Position numbers and translations under genes: made by a program. The notes beneath the pieces are model-generated. The model did not search any database. It had not been told where the DNA came from and saw only the letters and a program-made list of their open reading frames with translations. A DNA stretch of 64,000 nt from assembly GCF_900167135.1 (NCBI RefSeq), contig NZ_FUWZ01000003.1, forward strand, positions 186,001 through 250,000, in the 5' to 3' direction. Shown in pieces: positions 51,179 through 59,506 of this stretch. Position 1 is the first letter of the stretch. The number at the start of each line of letters is the position of its first letter. This stretch comes from Chitinophaga eiseniae (lineage in GTDB: Bacteria > Bacteroidota > Bacteroidia > Chitinophagales > Chitinophagaceae).

Positions 51179-51436
51179 TTACTCTACATAAACAACGTCA
51201 CCATCGATAAAGCTTTGCCAGTAGATATAAGTTTCGCCGATTCGTAGACTCCAGTATTCTTCGAGCTTTAACTGGTCGTGGTGAGCAAAGGCAAATTTAA
51301 CCACCAGGGGGTTGTATAATCCCCATAACCTTCTTACGCGGAAAGTGAGTTTAAAGGTGTAGTGTTTTATACTCCCTCCGGGGCCGCCAACTGAAAGCCC
51401 GGGGAGCTGATCGACTGATATAAGTGTGTATTTCAT
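51179..51436 (-). CDS. Hypothetical protein on the minus strand
   Basis: 85 residues, beta-rich (HYTFKLTFRVRRLWGLY). Divergent from the gene at 51579 across two strong palindromes, so probably separately regulated. Not recognised. Confidence 0.5.
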   Translation of the reverse strand: MKYTLISVDQLPGLSVGGPGGSIKHYTFKLTFRVRRLWGLYNPLVVKFAFAHHDQLKLEEYWSLRIGETYIYWQSFIDGDVVYVE

Positions 51437-51469
51437 GAGTCAAAATTATGTAACGGCCAGGGCAATTTT

Positions 51470-51535
51470 TTACGGGAAGCCGTAACGCAGAAAAAGTTTA
51501 CTGGCAGAATATTTAAACGCCTACGGCAACCCGTA
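51470..51535. promoter_or_regulatory. Two CGG-N4-CCG operators in a divergent promoter region
   Basis: TTACGG-GAAG-CCGTAA (51470-51485) and TACGG-CAAC-CCGTA (51522-51535), centres 51 bp apart (about five helical turns, same face). TAACTTTA at about 51560 could be the -7 box for the gene at 51579. Confidence 0.6.
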
Positions 51536-51578
51536 AAAAACAGAAATTTCATCACAGTAACTTTACATAAAAAAACAC

Positions 51579-52061
51579 ATGGAAAAGTTAAAAGTACCGC
51601 ACGACAAACAGGGAGATCACCAGCCGATCGTTGACGGCCAGACCGACTACCGGGATGCTTACGAATTGAAGGGTGCGACGTTAAAGTTCGTGACGTTCGA
51701 ACAGAACAGAACCGATACTTATGCCGTATGGCAGGACGTCGACACCAAAAAACAGTACCGGACGGATGTTTTTCACCTGGGAGATGCAGTAAACGAAAAC
51801 CTGCCGGATGGCAAGGTGAACAAGGTAGGCGGCTGCTTCATCACCGGCGACTTTGGATTTAAGCAGGTGGGACAGCACGTACTGCTTTACATCCTGGAGC
51901 CGGCGCCGCGGAACACAACACCTGATGAAGCCACCCAACTGGCACATATTCGGGAGGTCTGCGCCCGGTTTCTTGCAGGTGAGCTGAATGGATACAAGTT
52001 GAGGCAGGAGATTAAACAATTTATGAAAGAATTAAACCGCACCGGCTCCGGCACCCGGTAA
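51579..52061 (+). CDS. Hypothetical early protein
   Basis: 160 residues. Beta-rich N-terminal two thirds (GATLKFVTFEQNRTDTYAVW) and a helical C-terminus (HIREVCARFLAGELNGYKLRQ). Not recognised. First gene after the palindromic operators. Confidence 0.6.
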   Translation: MEKLKVPHDKQGDHQPIVDGQTDYRDAYELKGATLKFVTFEQNRTDTYAVWQDVDTKKQYRTDVFHLGDAVNENLPDGKVNKVGGCFITGDFGFKQVGQHVLLYILEPAPRNTTPDEATQLAHIREVCARFLAGELNGYKLRQEIKQFMKELNRTGSGTR

Positions 52062-52066
52062 GTAAA

Positions 52067-52291
52067 ATGGACAATTCATGGGAAGGACTTGAGCCAGCAC
52101 CGATTGAATATCTGCATTGTCAATTATTGGAACACTTTCACATTTACAGGGAGCAAAAGTCTGGAGAAGAAGCATCAGTAACACTAACAGGATTGGAATT
52201 TAACAACATCATCGCTCAGGCCAAGACGGATACGTACAGAAAATATGAGAAATTAAACCTACATAGGGCGATCCCTAAAACAGAACTTTAA
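52067..52291 (+). CDS. Hypothetical early protein
   Basis: 74 residues, helical (EYLHCQLLEHFHIYREQKSG). Not recognised; 5 bp after the previous gene. Confidence 0.55.
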   Translation: MDNSWEGLEPAPIEYLHCQLLEHFHIYREQKSGEEASVTLTGLEFNNIIAQAKTDTYRKYEKLNLHRAIPKTEL

Positions 52292-52298
52292 GCCCGCC

Positions 52299-52323
52299 GC
52301 CGGTCGGTTACCGGCACCTTTTT
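52299..52323 (+). terminator. Hairpin with T run between early genes
   Basis: GCCGGT-CGGTT-ACCGGC (52299-52315), then ACC and T5. It ends 4 nt before the next ATG (52327). It may terminate part of the transcripts or process them. Confidence 0.5.
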
Positions 52324-52326
52324 CAC

Positions 52327-52575
52327 ATGAAGACAGTATTTGTAACAAAGTGGCTCGAAACACGGGGTATCGTGGAGTGTGAGCTCGTAAAACATGATCC
52401 TCCGGGCGTTAAGGTAATAGAGGACTGGTCCCGTCGCACCGCATACATAGGAACGAACCACTGGCACCAATCACGGGAAGCCGCCGAGCAAAAGGCCGCC
52501 ATGATCGCCGCCAGAGCTATCGCTACCCACGAAAAGAAGATAGCGGCGCTGAAAAAGTGGCTGCCGGCGAAATAA
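52327..52575 (+). CDS. Hypothetical early protein
   Basis: 82 residues (MKTVFVTKWLETRGIVECEL ... HEKKIAALKKWLPAK). Not recognised; beta N-terminus, helical C-terminus. Confidence 0.58.
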   Translation: MKTVFVTKWLETRGIVECELVKHDPPGVKVIEDWSRRTAYIGTNHWHQSREAAEQKAAMIAARAIATHEKKIAALKKWLPAK

Positions 52576-52610
52576 ATCAACAAAACAACCGGCAGGGAGG
52601 CCGGAGAAAA

Positions 52611-52925
52611 ATGAAAACAGGAGTAGAAATCATTGCCGAAGAACGGAAACGGCAAATAAACATAGAGGGCTATCACGAGCATCATGATGATAGACATGAA
52701 GCTGGGGAGTTGGCTGATGCAGCTATGTGCTATTGCATGTCGCCTATTTACAGGCCAGCTTACAATTTCCCCCCTATGGGATGGCCATGGATAGGCGGGG
52801 AAAATGATGGTTTTAAGCCATCAAACAACCGTATCCACGAATTAGCAAAGGCTGGCGCACTCATCGCCGCAGAAATTGATCGATTACAACGCATGGCGGA
52901 CAAGGAGGACCAAACCAATGAATAA
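52611..52925 (+). CDS. Conserved phage protein, MazG/NTP-pyrophosphatase-like
   Basis: 104 residues from the ATG at 52611, with GGGAGG upstream. EERKRQINIEGYHEHHDDRHE, GELADAAMCYC, MGWPWIGG and LAKAGALIAAEIDRLQR form a pattern frequent in phages and related to nucleotide pyrophosphohydrolase-like helical proteins. Acidic/His residues could bind Mg. Confidence 0.62.
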   Translation: MKTGVEIIAEERKRQINIEGYHEHHDDRHEAGELADAAMCYCMSPIYRPAYNFPPMGWPWIGGENDGFKPSNNRIHELAKAGALIAAEIDRLQRMADKEDQTNE

Positions 52926-53169
52926 GCTGAAACAATGTCCAGAGTTCCCATTTTTTGGAGCCTCGTATCCTGATGCTACCTGCATTGATGGTTATCTGTG
53001 GGATCTGGATAAATTCGAAGATGGCAAACTGTATGGCGGCGGAGAAGTCGGCTGCCCATTCTGTAACGAAAAGGAATTTAAAGAGTACTACGGGTACAGT
53101 GATGCAGACGAAGAAGAAAAGGAAATGATTGACAAACACACGGAAGCGCTTAAACAAAAGTATTTATGA
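52918..53169 (+). CDS. Small protein with possible zinc site
   Basis: 83 residues from the ATG at 52918 with AAGGAGG at 52902-52908. GCPFCNEKEF gives a CxxC pair. Not recognised. Confidence 0.58.
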   Translation: MNKLKQCPEFPFFGASYPDATCIDGYLWDLDKFEDGKLYGGGEVGCPFCNEKEFKEYYGYSDADEEEKEMIDKHTEALKQKYL

Positions 53170-53456
53170 ATAAGCCAACCGCAGAAGAATTAAGACTGGG
53201 CGGCAAAGATCCCGGGCTGCTGACGCGATTCATGCAGGAGTTTTTCCCGTATGGCCATTTTAAAAAGATCGGAATTTTCACCAAGGGAATGAGGGGCAAC
53301 TACTACGCACAGGCGGCCCGCATCTGTAAATTCTTTGGGCTGAAAACTATCTACGAATACGGATCAAAGGAAATCCGTTGTCATCTCACCTACGTAGACG
53401 GAAAGCGCCCAAAAGGTGAACCTTTTGTAACAGTAACACCAAGTATTTATGAATAA
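53166..53456 (+). CDS. Hypothetical early protein
   Basis: 96 residues (GLLTRFMQEFFPYGHFKKIG...), basic. Overlaps both neighbours by 4-8 bp. Not recognised. Confidence 0.58.
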   Translation: MNKPTAEELRLGGKDPGLLTRFMQEFFPYGHFKKIGIFTKGMRGNYYAQAARICKFFGLKTIYEYGSKEIRCHLTYVDGKRPKGEPFVTVTPSIYE

Positions 53457-53769
53457 GCACGAAACCCTGATTCGCCAGATAGCGGATGAAATGGCAGCCC
53501 AAAAACACCCCGTTTCATTCCAACTATACAATAAGTATAAGGATAAGGAAGATAACGGTTGGAGCCATGATTCTTATGTAAAAAACTGGCACCTTATCGT
53601 TGATGGCTATGTTGTACATGCACGCATCGCCGTCGAATGGATAAAAAAAGAGGTATCCGACGTATTATATGAAGTAGAGAGCGACGGAAAAGTAATAGAC
53701 CAGTGGTTGATTGACCGCGGTCTTATCCCGGAAGCCGACAAGGAGGCGGCAGACGATGAAAGCATGTGA
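53449..53769 (+). CDS. Hypothetical early protein
   Basis: 106 residues, helical with a C-terminal acidic tail (EADKEAADDESM). The 3' end encodes the AAGGAGG for the next gene. Not recognised. Confidence 0.58.
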   Translation: MNKHETLIRQIADEMAAQKHPVSFQLYNKYKDKEDNGWSHDSYVKNWHLIVDGYVVHARIAVEWIKKEVSDVLYEVESDGKVIDQWLIDRGLIPEADKEAADDESM

Positions 53770-54088
53770 ACCTATGGTATATACTGTCCCCATCCCAAAG
53801 GTAGAGGATGAGGATGTCCCAGCTGAAGCCTATAAGACTATGTGGAAAGCATTGGAGGCGGTTGCCAAAACGCAGAAGCGAGCCATTACCATTTCGTATA
53901 AACCTGCAAATGGTGGATATGTAAGCAAAAACAGCGGCAAGTGGAGAATAGACCTAATGGGTACTATATTCATCAACAAAGAGCCAATGAAAGTTTTGTC
54001 TGATGCTATAAGGTTTTGGGCAAGGGCACATAACATTGATATTGAAAAAGCACTTCAACCGGAACAGGAGGCCGATAATGATGAGTAG
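53756..54088 (+). CDS. Hypothetical early protein
   Basis: 110 residues from the ATG at 53756, AAGGAGG at 53740-53746. MWKALEAVAKTQKRAITISY and a C-terminal acidic end. Not recognised. Confidence 0.57.
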   Translation: MKACEPMVYTVPIPKVEDEDVPAEAYKTMWKALEAVAKTQKRAITISYKPANGGYVSKNSGKWRIDLMGTIFINKEPMKVLSDAIRFWARAHNIDIEKALQPEQEADNDE

Positions 54089-54260
54089 CATACAGCATCA
54101 TGAATGGGATCATCAGTTTAAATGGTTCTTCAAATGCCCTCATTGTGGATGCATAAAGGTAATACCTGATGTAGGGCAGATAACATATTATCCTCAAAAG
54201 CAAAAATATGCGTATGCTATGGGGACTGTTGACGAGCCTAGTTGTAAACAAAAAAAATAA
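54078..54260 (+). CDS. 60-residue zinc-ribbon-like protein
   Basis: ATG at 54078 with CAGGAGG upstream. FKCPHCGCIKVI gives a zinc-knuckle CxxC; a lone Cys lies near the end. Not recognised. Confidence 0.5.
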   Translation: MMSSIQHHEWDHQFKWFFKCPHCGCIKVIPDVGQITYYPQKQKYAYAMGTVDEPSCKQKK

Positions 54261-54265
54261 AAACT

Positions 54266-54397
54266 ATGACTAAGAAATTCTGGTTTTTCATACACAACGC
54301 AATCGCACATCCCTTACTGTGCATCGACAACCGCATAGATTCATGGCCCAGCCGGTTCCACGACTGGACGGGGGAGAAAATGGGAATGCCTCACTAA
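54266..54397 (+). CDS. 43-residue conserved phage peptide
   Basis: ATG at 54266. FIHNAIAHPLLCIDNRIDSW and FHDWTGEKMG match a small protein family seen in many phages (HN.IAHPL ... HD.TA..). Function unknown. The conservation supports this short frame. Confidence 0.6.
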   Translation: MTKKFWFFIHNAIAHPLLCIDNRIDSWPSRFHDWTGEKMGMPH

Positions 54398-54407
54398 CTA
54401 AAGTACT

Positions 54408-54773
54408 ATGATTGTTAAGCTAAAAAGCCTCGTTGTTCCGATGGTAGTGTATCCTTACGCTGTGTTTTTCTCTTTCGAACAGACAGATGGCCAGTTGGAG
54501 CAAGCGCTAAATAGGCATGGATTGCAATATCATAACGGGATGTCACTGAAGGGGGCGGGGAAATGCCTTGTAGTTCAAGACGATATGTTTTGTTTGGTCA
54601 GATTGAGGTATTACCCGGACAACGCTGACGACATTGGCACCCTGACGCACGAGGTGTTACATGCGGTCGCCCAAACCTTCAACGACATGGGATTGTGCCT
54701 AAACGAAGGGTCTGAAGAGGCTTACGCATACATGACGGGCTATCTTATACGAGAAGTATACAAAAACTTATAA
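54408..54773 (+). CDS. Putative zinc metallopeptidase-like protein
   Basis: 121 residues. The HExxH motif HEVLHAV (about residues 82-88) is followed by NEGSEEAYAYMTGYLI, whose Glu could be the third zinc ligand, as in gluzincin-like phage proteins. Small for a protease; the substrate is unknown. Confidence 0.6.
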   Translation: MIVKLKSLVVPMVVYPYAVFFSFEQTDGQLEQALNRHGLQYHNGMSLKGAGKCLVVQDDMFCLVRLRYYPDNADDIGTLTHEVLHAVAQTFNDMGLCLNEGSEEAYAYMTGYLIREVYKNL

Positions 54774-54805
54774 ACTAAAAAGCGCCGCCAAGGAGGCCGG
54801 TAGCA

Positions 54806-54991
54806 ATGAACACTAAACCAATCACCTGGAGATCCAGGAAGGACCAGAACAAAGCAACGTTCCGGCTGCAAACCAGGGGCGCCATCTTGGCAACGGTAAC
54901 AGAAGGGGACATTCTACAACAAGGCGGTTCCGGCAAATATGGGTTCCGCATAAAACTGAAAAAGGAGAAGGGGGCCGGGCGACATGACTGA
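54806..54991 (+). CDS. 61-residue basic beta protein
   Basis: AAGGAGG at 54790-54796. MNTKPITWRSRKDQNKATFR and a C-terminal KIRLKKEKG-like basic end. Not recognised. Confidence 0.52.
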   Translation: MNTKPITWRSRKDQNKATFRLQTRGAILATVTEGDILQQGGSGKYGFRIKLKKEKGAGRHD

Positions 54992-55259
54992 AAAAATATT
55001 AGATATTCTATACGATCACTCTGAGCCTGATGAATATGGAACAATATTGCATGACTGTGATATGATTTCAGCCGCCAAGGATATAGCACAGATGTTCGCT
55101 TACCGATTCTTCATCAGGGAATACGACTATGTTTCAGGAATGGTATCTGTGGACTACTTTATCAACGACGTAAAGTCAAACATAGCCCACTGGTCGCACT
55201 GGACCGGCTTCACCGAACAGCAGATTATTAACTCACTCGAAAAACTGAAAGCGAAATGA
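54984..55259 (+). CDS. Hypothetical early protein
   Basis: 91 residues, acidic and helical (YDHSEPDEYGTILHDCDMIS). Purine-rich GGAGAAGGGGG lies before the ATG. Not recognised. Confidence 0.57.
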   Translation: MTEKILDILYDHSEPDEYGTILHDCDMISAAKDIAQMFAYRFFIREYDYVSGMVSVDYFINDVKSNIAHWSHWTGFTEQQIINSLEKLKAK

Positions 55260-55441
55260 CACATGAAGACAAAGAGCTATTGCTCTACAAAATCGACGCA
55301 GAGGGATTTGACTACTGCTTCAATGGCTATAGCTCATGGGAAGATATAAATGATGAGAATTTCCACAAGCTACGCCTCGCGTACGTCAAGGCTCAAAATG
55401 AACTGAAACAGTACATTAAAAAATGTAAACCTGAAAATTGA
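55256..55441 (+). CDS. Hypothetical early protein
   Basis: 61 residues (EGFDYCFNGYSSWEDINDEN...), acidic. ATGA overlap with the preceding gene. The pattern FDYCF..YS.W..I.D..FH.LR recurs in phage genomes. Confidence 0.6.
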   Translation: MTHEDKELLLYKIDAEGFDYCFNGYSSWEDINDENFHKLRLAYVKAQNELKQYIKKCKPEN

Positions 55442-55446
55442 TAAAA

Positions 55447-55896
55447 ATGACAACACTTGAACAGAAACAGCAGGCAGCTACTTCATTTAGTATATCAGAT
55501 GGATACGAACATGGAGCAGAATTAGACAGGAGGTTCATCGCCGGTGCCGAGTGGGCCGAAGCGCAGCAAAGGTGGATACCGGTAGCGGAGAGGGTGCCGG
55601 AAGCGATAGATGGTAAAGTGTATCCAGTACTTTGCCTTAACGGGAAGCACCGCGTCATATGCTACTACTTCCCGGAACACTTCAAAACAGTAGAATGGGA
55701 AGATTGGGACGACTATAATCCCGAATGGTTTCCGTACACGGAAGAAGATGCAGAAAAGGGTGTAGTATGGCTGCGTCCCGGATTCTATCAGGAGGTTGAA
55801 TGTGATAAATGTGATGGTTATTGGAGCAGCCCACTTCCAATAACAGCATGGCAACCACTACCACCCGCACAGGAGGGCGGACAGGATGTACAATGA
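55447..55896 (+). CDS. DUF551-containing protein
   Basis: 149 residues from the ATG at 55447. After a helical start, RWIPVAERVPEAIDGKVYPV and the end PLPITAWQPLPPAQ give the DUF551 frame (WI.V.ERLP ... TAWQPLP). It has two CxxC-like residues (ECDKCDGYW). Function unknown. Confidence 0.7.
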   Translation: MTTLEQKQQAATSFSISDGYEHGAELDRRFIAGAEWAEAQQRWIPVAERVPEAIDGKVYPVLCLNGKHRVICYYFPEHFKTVEWEDWDDYNPEWFPYTEEDAEKGVVWLRPGFYQEVECDKCDGYWSSPLPITAWQPLPPAQEGGQDVQ

Positions 55897-56101
55897 CAAG
55901 CAGCTTAAAAGGCGTCCAGCCGTGAGGCGTCTGTATATGTTTTCTGTTTTGACAATATTAATCTACGCCGCACCTGCCATAGGACACGCTAATATTGATC
56001 CCAGATGCTGGGACCCTGTTTTACGAGGTTTTGCGGCTATTGCCTGGGCTATGGCATCCAGGATTGTACTATTGATCCCTGATAAAGACATTAATGGTTA
56101 A
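55886..56101 (+). CDS. Two-TM membrane protein
   Basis: 71 residues with two TM helices (about 16-33 and 47-64). AGGAGGG at 55871-55877. Not recognised. Confidence 0.58.
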   Translation: MYNDKQLKRRPAVRRLYMFSVLTILIYAAPAIGHANIDPRCWDPVLRGFAAIAWAMASRIVLLIPDKDING

Positions 56102-56131
56102 TAAAAAGTGCCGCTAAGGAGGGCGGGAAAT

Positions 56132-56527
56132 ATGAATAAGCCAGTAAACGAAATTACTTTTCACCTAATCAACGAGGGTCTGCCGGAGGATATACAGCCG
56201 GCCTTGTGGTGGTATAAAGGTGATGGCTGCCCACCATATTGCGGCTCAATGACCGACGACGACTTCCCAAATATTGATTTTTTCTTTGCATGGTGTGAGA
56301 TCCCAAACCCGTCCCTGGATTTTTGGAATAAATACAACATGAAACCACCTGCTGTAGTAGACCTACAGAAAGAAAATCTGAAGTTGCACATACAGCTCCA
56401 CCATGCGCAGGAGCAAATCGGCCGCCAAGAAGAACAAATTAAAAAACTGCTGGTCCAGCTGGCAGAAAAAGGAGGAAGAGAAAATGAAGAAGGAGAACAA
56501 ACCACCAGTGATACACCAGCATGCTGA
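56132..56527 (+). CDS. Coiled-coil early protein
   Basis: 131 residues from the ATG at 56132, AAGGAGG at 56116-56122. A globular N-terminus (YKGDGCPPYCGSMTDDDFPN) and a C-terminal coiled coil (HHAQEQIGRQEEQIKKLL). Not recognised. Confidence 0.58.
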   Translation: MNKPVNEITFHLINEGLPEDIQPALWWYKGDGCPPYCGSMTDDDFPNIDFFFAWCEIPNPSLDFWNKYNMKPPAVVDLQKENLKLHIQLHHAQEQIGRQEEQIKKLLVQLAEKGGRENEEGEQTTSDTPAC

Positions 56528-56696
56528 CTACTTCGCCGCCAAGGCAGCTGCCGGCGACTGGTTTAAAACGAAGCACAACCACGAATGCGGCACTGTGATG
56601 GACGAAAAGCGTGAGACAGCGGAGGGATTATACATATCCTTCCGCTCCCAGCAGGACCCGTGTCTGCGGGACAGGTACCAGGTAATTATTGCATAA
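56484..56696 (+). CDS. Hypothetical early protein
   Basis: 70 residues from the ATG at 56484, AAAGGAGG upstream. IHQHADYFAAKAAAGDWFKT is not recognised. Overlaps the previous gene by 44 bp. Confidence 0.55.
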   Translation: MKKENKPPVIHQHADYFAAKAAAGDWFKTKHNHECGTVMDEKRETAEGLYISFRSQQDPCLRDRYQVIIA

Positions 56697-56710
56697 CAAA
56701 ATACGATGTG

Positions 56711-57163
56711 ATGAAAGACGAACGTGCGGAACTAAAAACAGAACTCCATCTGCTGCTGGACCAGCGGTACCGGCTAACGAACCGGATCAACCAGATCAAA
56801 ACGATCCTATCATACACACCTGCGGTATTAACAGTAAGCCAACATGCTGTGGACCGGTACCGGGAGCGGATAATGAACATCCCTCCCACTGCAGCCCGGA
56901 AGATCCTAAATGATCCGGCCCTTATAGAAAAATACAAGAAGCATGGAGAGGGAACCTATGTACTATCCAGCTATCCGAATGTCCTGTGTGTAATCCGAAA
57001 CTGGACCGTGATCACCTGCTATAACAGGTACGCCCCGGAAGAGAAACTGAAGGTACTGGGTCCGTACATGGAATACTACATCCGGACGCTGGTTTATCGG
57101 GTTGACAATCCAGGAGTGTCTTTGAAGACCTTCAAACAGTTTAGAAAAGAATACTATAAATAA
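56711..57163 (+). CDS. Hypothetical protein with H-x5-YRERI motif
   Basis: 150 residues from the ATG at 56711. A coiled-coil start (LHLLLDQRYRLTNRINQIKT) then SQHAVDRYRERIMNI and a small beta domain (TYVLSSYPNVLCVIRNWTVI). HAxxRxxER motifs occur in small nuclease/RelE-like phage proteins; the function is unproven. Confidence 0.6.
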   Translation: MKDERAELKTELHLLLDQRYRLTNRINQIKTILSYTPAVLTVSQHAVDRYRERIMNIPPTAARKILNDPALIEKYKKHGEGTYVLSSYPNVLCVIRNWTVITCYNRYAPEEKLKVLGPYMEYYIRTLVYRVDNPGVSLKTFKQFRKEYYK

Positions 57164-57189
57164 CCCCTGTGAGGGAGAAAACGTGAAGT

Positions 57190-57465
57190 ATGAGTAAGGA
57201 AACAAACGTGTTGGCAAAAGCCATAGCCAAGGAATTATTGAATATCACCAATTTTTCAACCTGTGAGTGGATCACCGAAGACAAGCTGCTGGCAGAATTA
57301 CCATTCACAAAGCGATCACTACAGAAATACCGGCATAACGGATTGCAGCAGGGATATCATTACAAACCCCTTTCACCAAGTGGCGGAGGCGGCACCGATG
57401 AAAGGGGAAGAAAGGTGTTTATTTACCATCGTGGGCGGATGGTTCAGTTTGTAGAGGATCTTTAA
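57190..57465 (+). CDS. Excisionase-like protein
   Basis: 91 residues. WITEDKLLAELPFTKRSLQKYRHNG gives a MerR/Xis-like winged helix, followed by VFIYHRGRMVQFVEDL. Last early gene, tail to tail with the integrase gene (47-bp overlap), as expected for a recombination directionality factor. Confidence 0.62.
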   Translation: MSKETNVLAKAIAKELLNITNFSTCEWITEDKLLAELPFTKRSLQKYRHNGLQQGYHYKPLSPSGGGGTDERGRKVFIYHRGRMVQFVEDL

Positions 57466-58645
57466 ACCATGATCTCGACTTCAGAAGCTGCAGCTTCATT
57501 TCATCGGAAATTTTAACATACCGGCTAAAGCTGTCCACGCTGGAATGTCCTGTTATTAACATGACTTCCCTATCGGGGATTCCAGCGAGGACGGCATTAG
57601 TTGCCAGGGTGCGGCGCATAGTATGGGGGGAAACCAGTTCGTATTTGGCGTAATAATTACCGCTGGTAACACCTCCCTTTGTGCTAACTATCAATACCGG
57701 TTCGTTAATTTCAGCTCTTTTGCAAATATCAGAAAGATGGTGCCCCAAAGAACTACCACAGCCATACACAGGCAGCTTACTGTTATACTTTTGGTAAATC
57801 TTCCTTGCCATCCAGTGCATGGGAATTTTAACCTTCTTGTCAGATTTGTCTGTGAGAAATTCGAAATGATCGTTTACTAGTTTGTAGTTGTTGATACGAT
57901 TAAGATCCTCTACCCGCAGACCCACGTAGCATCCAAAGACAAAAATGTCCCGTGCTCGCTCTTTTGGCCCTTCAAGATTCAAGTTGTAAACCCTTGAAAT
58001 TTCATCCTCTGTGAGTGCGACAGCATCAACTTCCTCGCGAGAGAAGTACATAATGCTTTTTTTAAATATTTCATTCCTATGTCTCCCTTCGTCATAAGTG
58101 TACGTCAGGAAGGCGCGGAACTGGGCCATAAGGAGGGCGGTGGTGTTTTTCGCATAGTTCTGCTGGTTAGCCCACACATATAGGCCGTTTACCCATTTTT
58201 CATTCACTTTTTCATAGCGGGCAATCATTAATTTATCTTCAATATATTTAGACATGCGCTTCGCGTTATCCATATATCGCTCTATTGTCCCGGGAGAGTA
58301 TCTCTTTTTGGTCTTTTTAATAAGGATGTCCCCTGATCTCATTCCTTCAATCATAAGATTCCAGTCATCCATAAAATTGCCTGCTTTCCCCTTTTTCTGC
58401 TTCCCAAGCACTTCATTAACCTTGTCTTCCACATCCCTCTTTAACAGTAGGCTTTTAACAGCACGACAATAGTTAACATGTTCATTTACAACATGTTCAA
58501 TTCTTATCATCTTTGTTTTTGCGGCTTGTGGGAATTGTCCTGCAGCATAATTATCTTTGTCGATCTTTTCGCCGATAGCTACCCTTGCCCGGTCGTCATC
58601 GCAGTACATCGAAAAGTAGATGTAACCATTACTGTAAGTAAACAT
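57419..58645 (-). CDS. int: Tyrosine integrase
   Basis: 408 residues. An N-terminal arm-binding/SAM-like region to about 205, then the catalytic domain with Arg244 (GLRVEDL), His341-x2-Arg344 (SPHTMRRT), His367 (TGHSSVDS) and nucleophile Tyr376 (SRYV). All key residues are present, so it should be active. It is transcribed away from attR, which lies about 100 bp upstream of its start. Confidence 0.95.
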   Translation of the reverse strand: MFTYSNGYIYFSMYCDDDRARVAIGEKIDKDNYAAGQFPQAAKTKMIRIEHVVNEHVNYCRAVKSLLLKRDVEDKVNEVLGKQKKGKAGNFMDDWNLMIEGMRSGDILIKKTKKRYSPGTIERYMDNAKRMSKYIEDKLMIARYEKVNEKWVNGLYVWANQQNYAKNTTALLMAQFRAFLTYTYDEGRHRNEIFKKSIMYFSREEVDAVALTEDEISRVYNLNLEGPKERARDIFVFGCYVGLRVEDLNRINNYKLVNDHFEFLTDKSDKKVKIPMHWMARKIYQKYNSKLPVYGCGSSLGHHLSDICKRAEINEPVLIVSTKGGVTSGNYYAKYELVSPHTMRRTLATNAVLAGIPDREVMLITGHSSVDSFSRYVKISDEMKLQLLKSRSWFKDPLQTEPSAHDGK

Positions 58646-58671
58646 TATGTCTAAGTTTATGTCTAAAACTT
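58644..58671 (+). repeat. Possible integrase arm-type sites, right side
   Basis: TTATGTCTA at 58644-58652 and again at 58658-58666, matching the pair at the left end (5484-5505). The first overlaps the integrase start codon, so integrase binding could also repress its own gene. Confidence 0.4.
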
Positions 58672-58748
58672 AATTTTTCTGGTTGTTTTAGGTCGTTTTG
58701 GGTAGTATGCGGGAGGTGGCCGATTGACAAACTTACTCTGTATAGGCT

Positions 58749-58795
58749 TATTTTTCCAAGTTAATACTTGTTTTATTCTCAAATGTCGTAATTTT
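58749..58795 (+). other. attR: right prophage end repeat
   Basis: 47 bp matching 5383-5428. It contains the suf promoter elements. In this copy the sufR reading frame is not continued, since an in-frame TAA follows the GAAAAA codons on the minus strand. Confidence 0.65.
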
Positions 58796-58796
58796 G
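58768..58796 (+). promoter_or_regulatory. suf operon promoter, TTG-N18-TAATTTTG
   Basis: TTG at 58768-58770 and TAATTTTG at 58789-58796, 18 nt apart. The leader of about 95 nt has an imperfect hairpin (GAGATTAAG with CTTAAATCTC). The promoter lies in attR, so the suf operon keeps it after integration. Confidence 0.68.
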
Positions 58797-58897
58797 TGGG
58801 AGCTAAAAAAAAGAAATTTGAGATTAAGATGATTTTGAGCGCATTTTCGTCACCCTTAAATCTCATAATCTCTTAAATCTCTAAATCTTAGGTATTA

Positions 58898-59467
58898 ATG
58901 AACGTACTCATATTTAATGGCGCCACTGACACACGCCCTGAAGCTACCTCTAACAGGCTGGCAGCTTACCTGTCAGAAGCCTTAACAGAGAAGGGGTTAC
59001 CGACCGAGATTTTCAGCCTGGCCGAGAAGCAGATACCTTTCTTTTCGATGTCAGAAGCGGCTAAAAAGCCGGAGAGTGTGGCAGCTATGTGTGAGGCGTT
59101 CTGTAAAGCGGACCTTCAGATCTGGATGACGCCATTATATCATGGCAGCATGACAGGGGCGATGAAAAACAGTTTAGACTGGCTGGAGCTGACAAGCAAG
59201 CACCAACGGCCATATTTAACCGGAAAGGTTGTAGCTTTGCTCTCCTGGGCCGACGGCACACAGGCCATGCAGGGGATCAACGCCATGGATGCCGTGGCGA
59301 AAGCATTGAGAGCCTGGGTACTGCCCTACTCTCTGCCTGTCCTGAAAAATAATCTTTATGACCCGCAGACCAGCGGGTTTACTGCATTTTATAAAACCAA
59401 GCTGGATATGATGGTTTCCCTGCTCTGCGCTGCCCAGTCACATGTGACAGCAGGAGCAGCGAGCTGA
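58898..59467 (+). CDS. NAD(P)H-dependent FMN reductase-like protein
   Basis: 189 residues, flavodoxin-like. MNVLIFNGATDTRPEATSNRL is the FMN-phosphate loop, MTPLYHGSMTGAMKNSLDWL the flavin ring-binding segment, and YLTGKVVALLSWADGTQAMQ the third. First gene of the suf operon; it could supply electrons or reduced flavin for Fe-S assembly (inference from context). Confidence 0.82.
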   Translation: MNVLIFNGATDTRPEATSNRLAAYLSEALTEKGLPTEIFSLAEKQIPFFSMSEAAKKPESVAAMCEAFCKADLQIWMTPLYHGSMTGAMKNSLDWLELTSKHQRPYLTGKVVALLSWADGTQAMQGINAMDAVAKALRAWVLPYSLPVLKNNLYDPQTSGFTAFYKTKLDMMVSLLCAAQSHVTAGAAS

Positions 59468-59506
59468 ACCACTAGTACAGCCGTATCAATCTAAAAATTC
59501 TGAATT

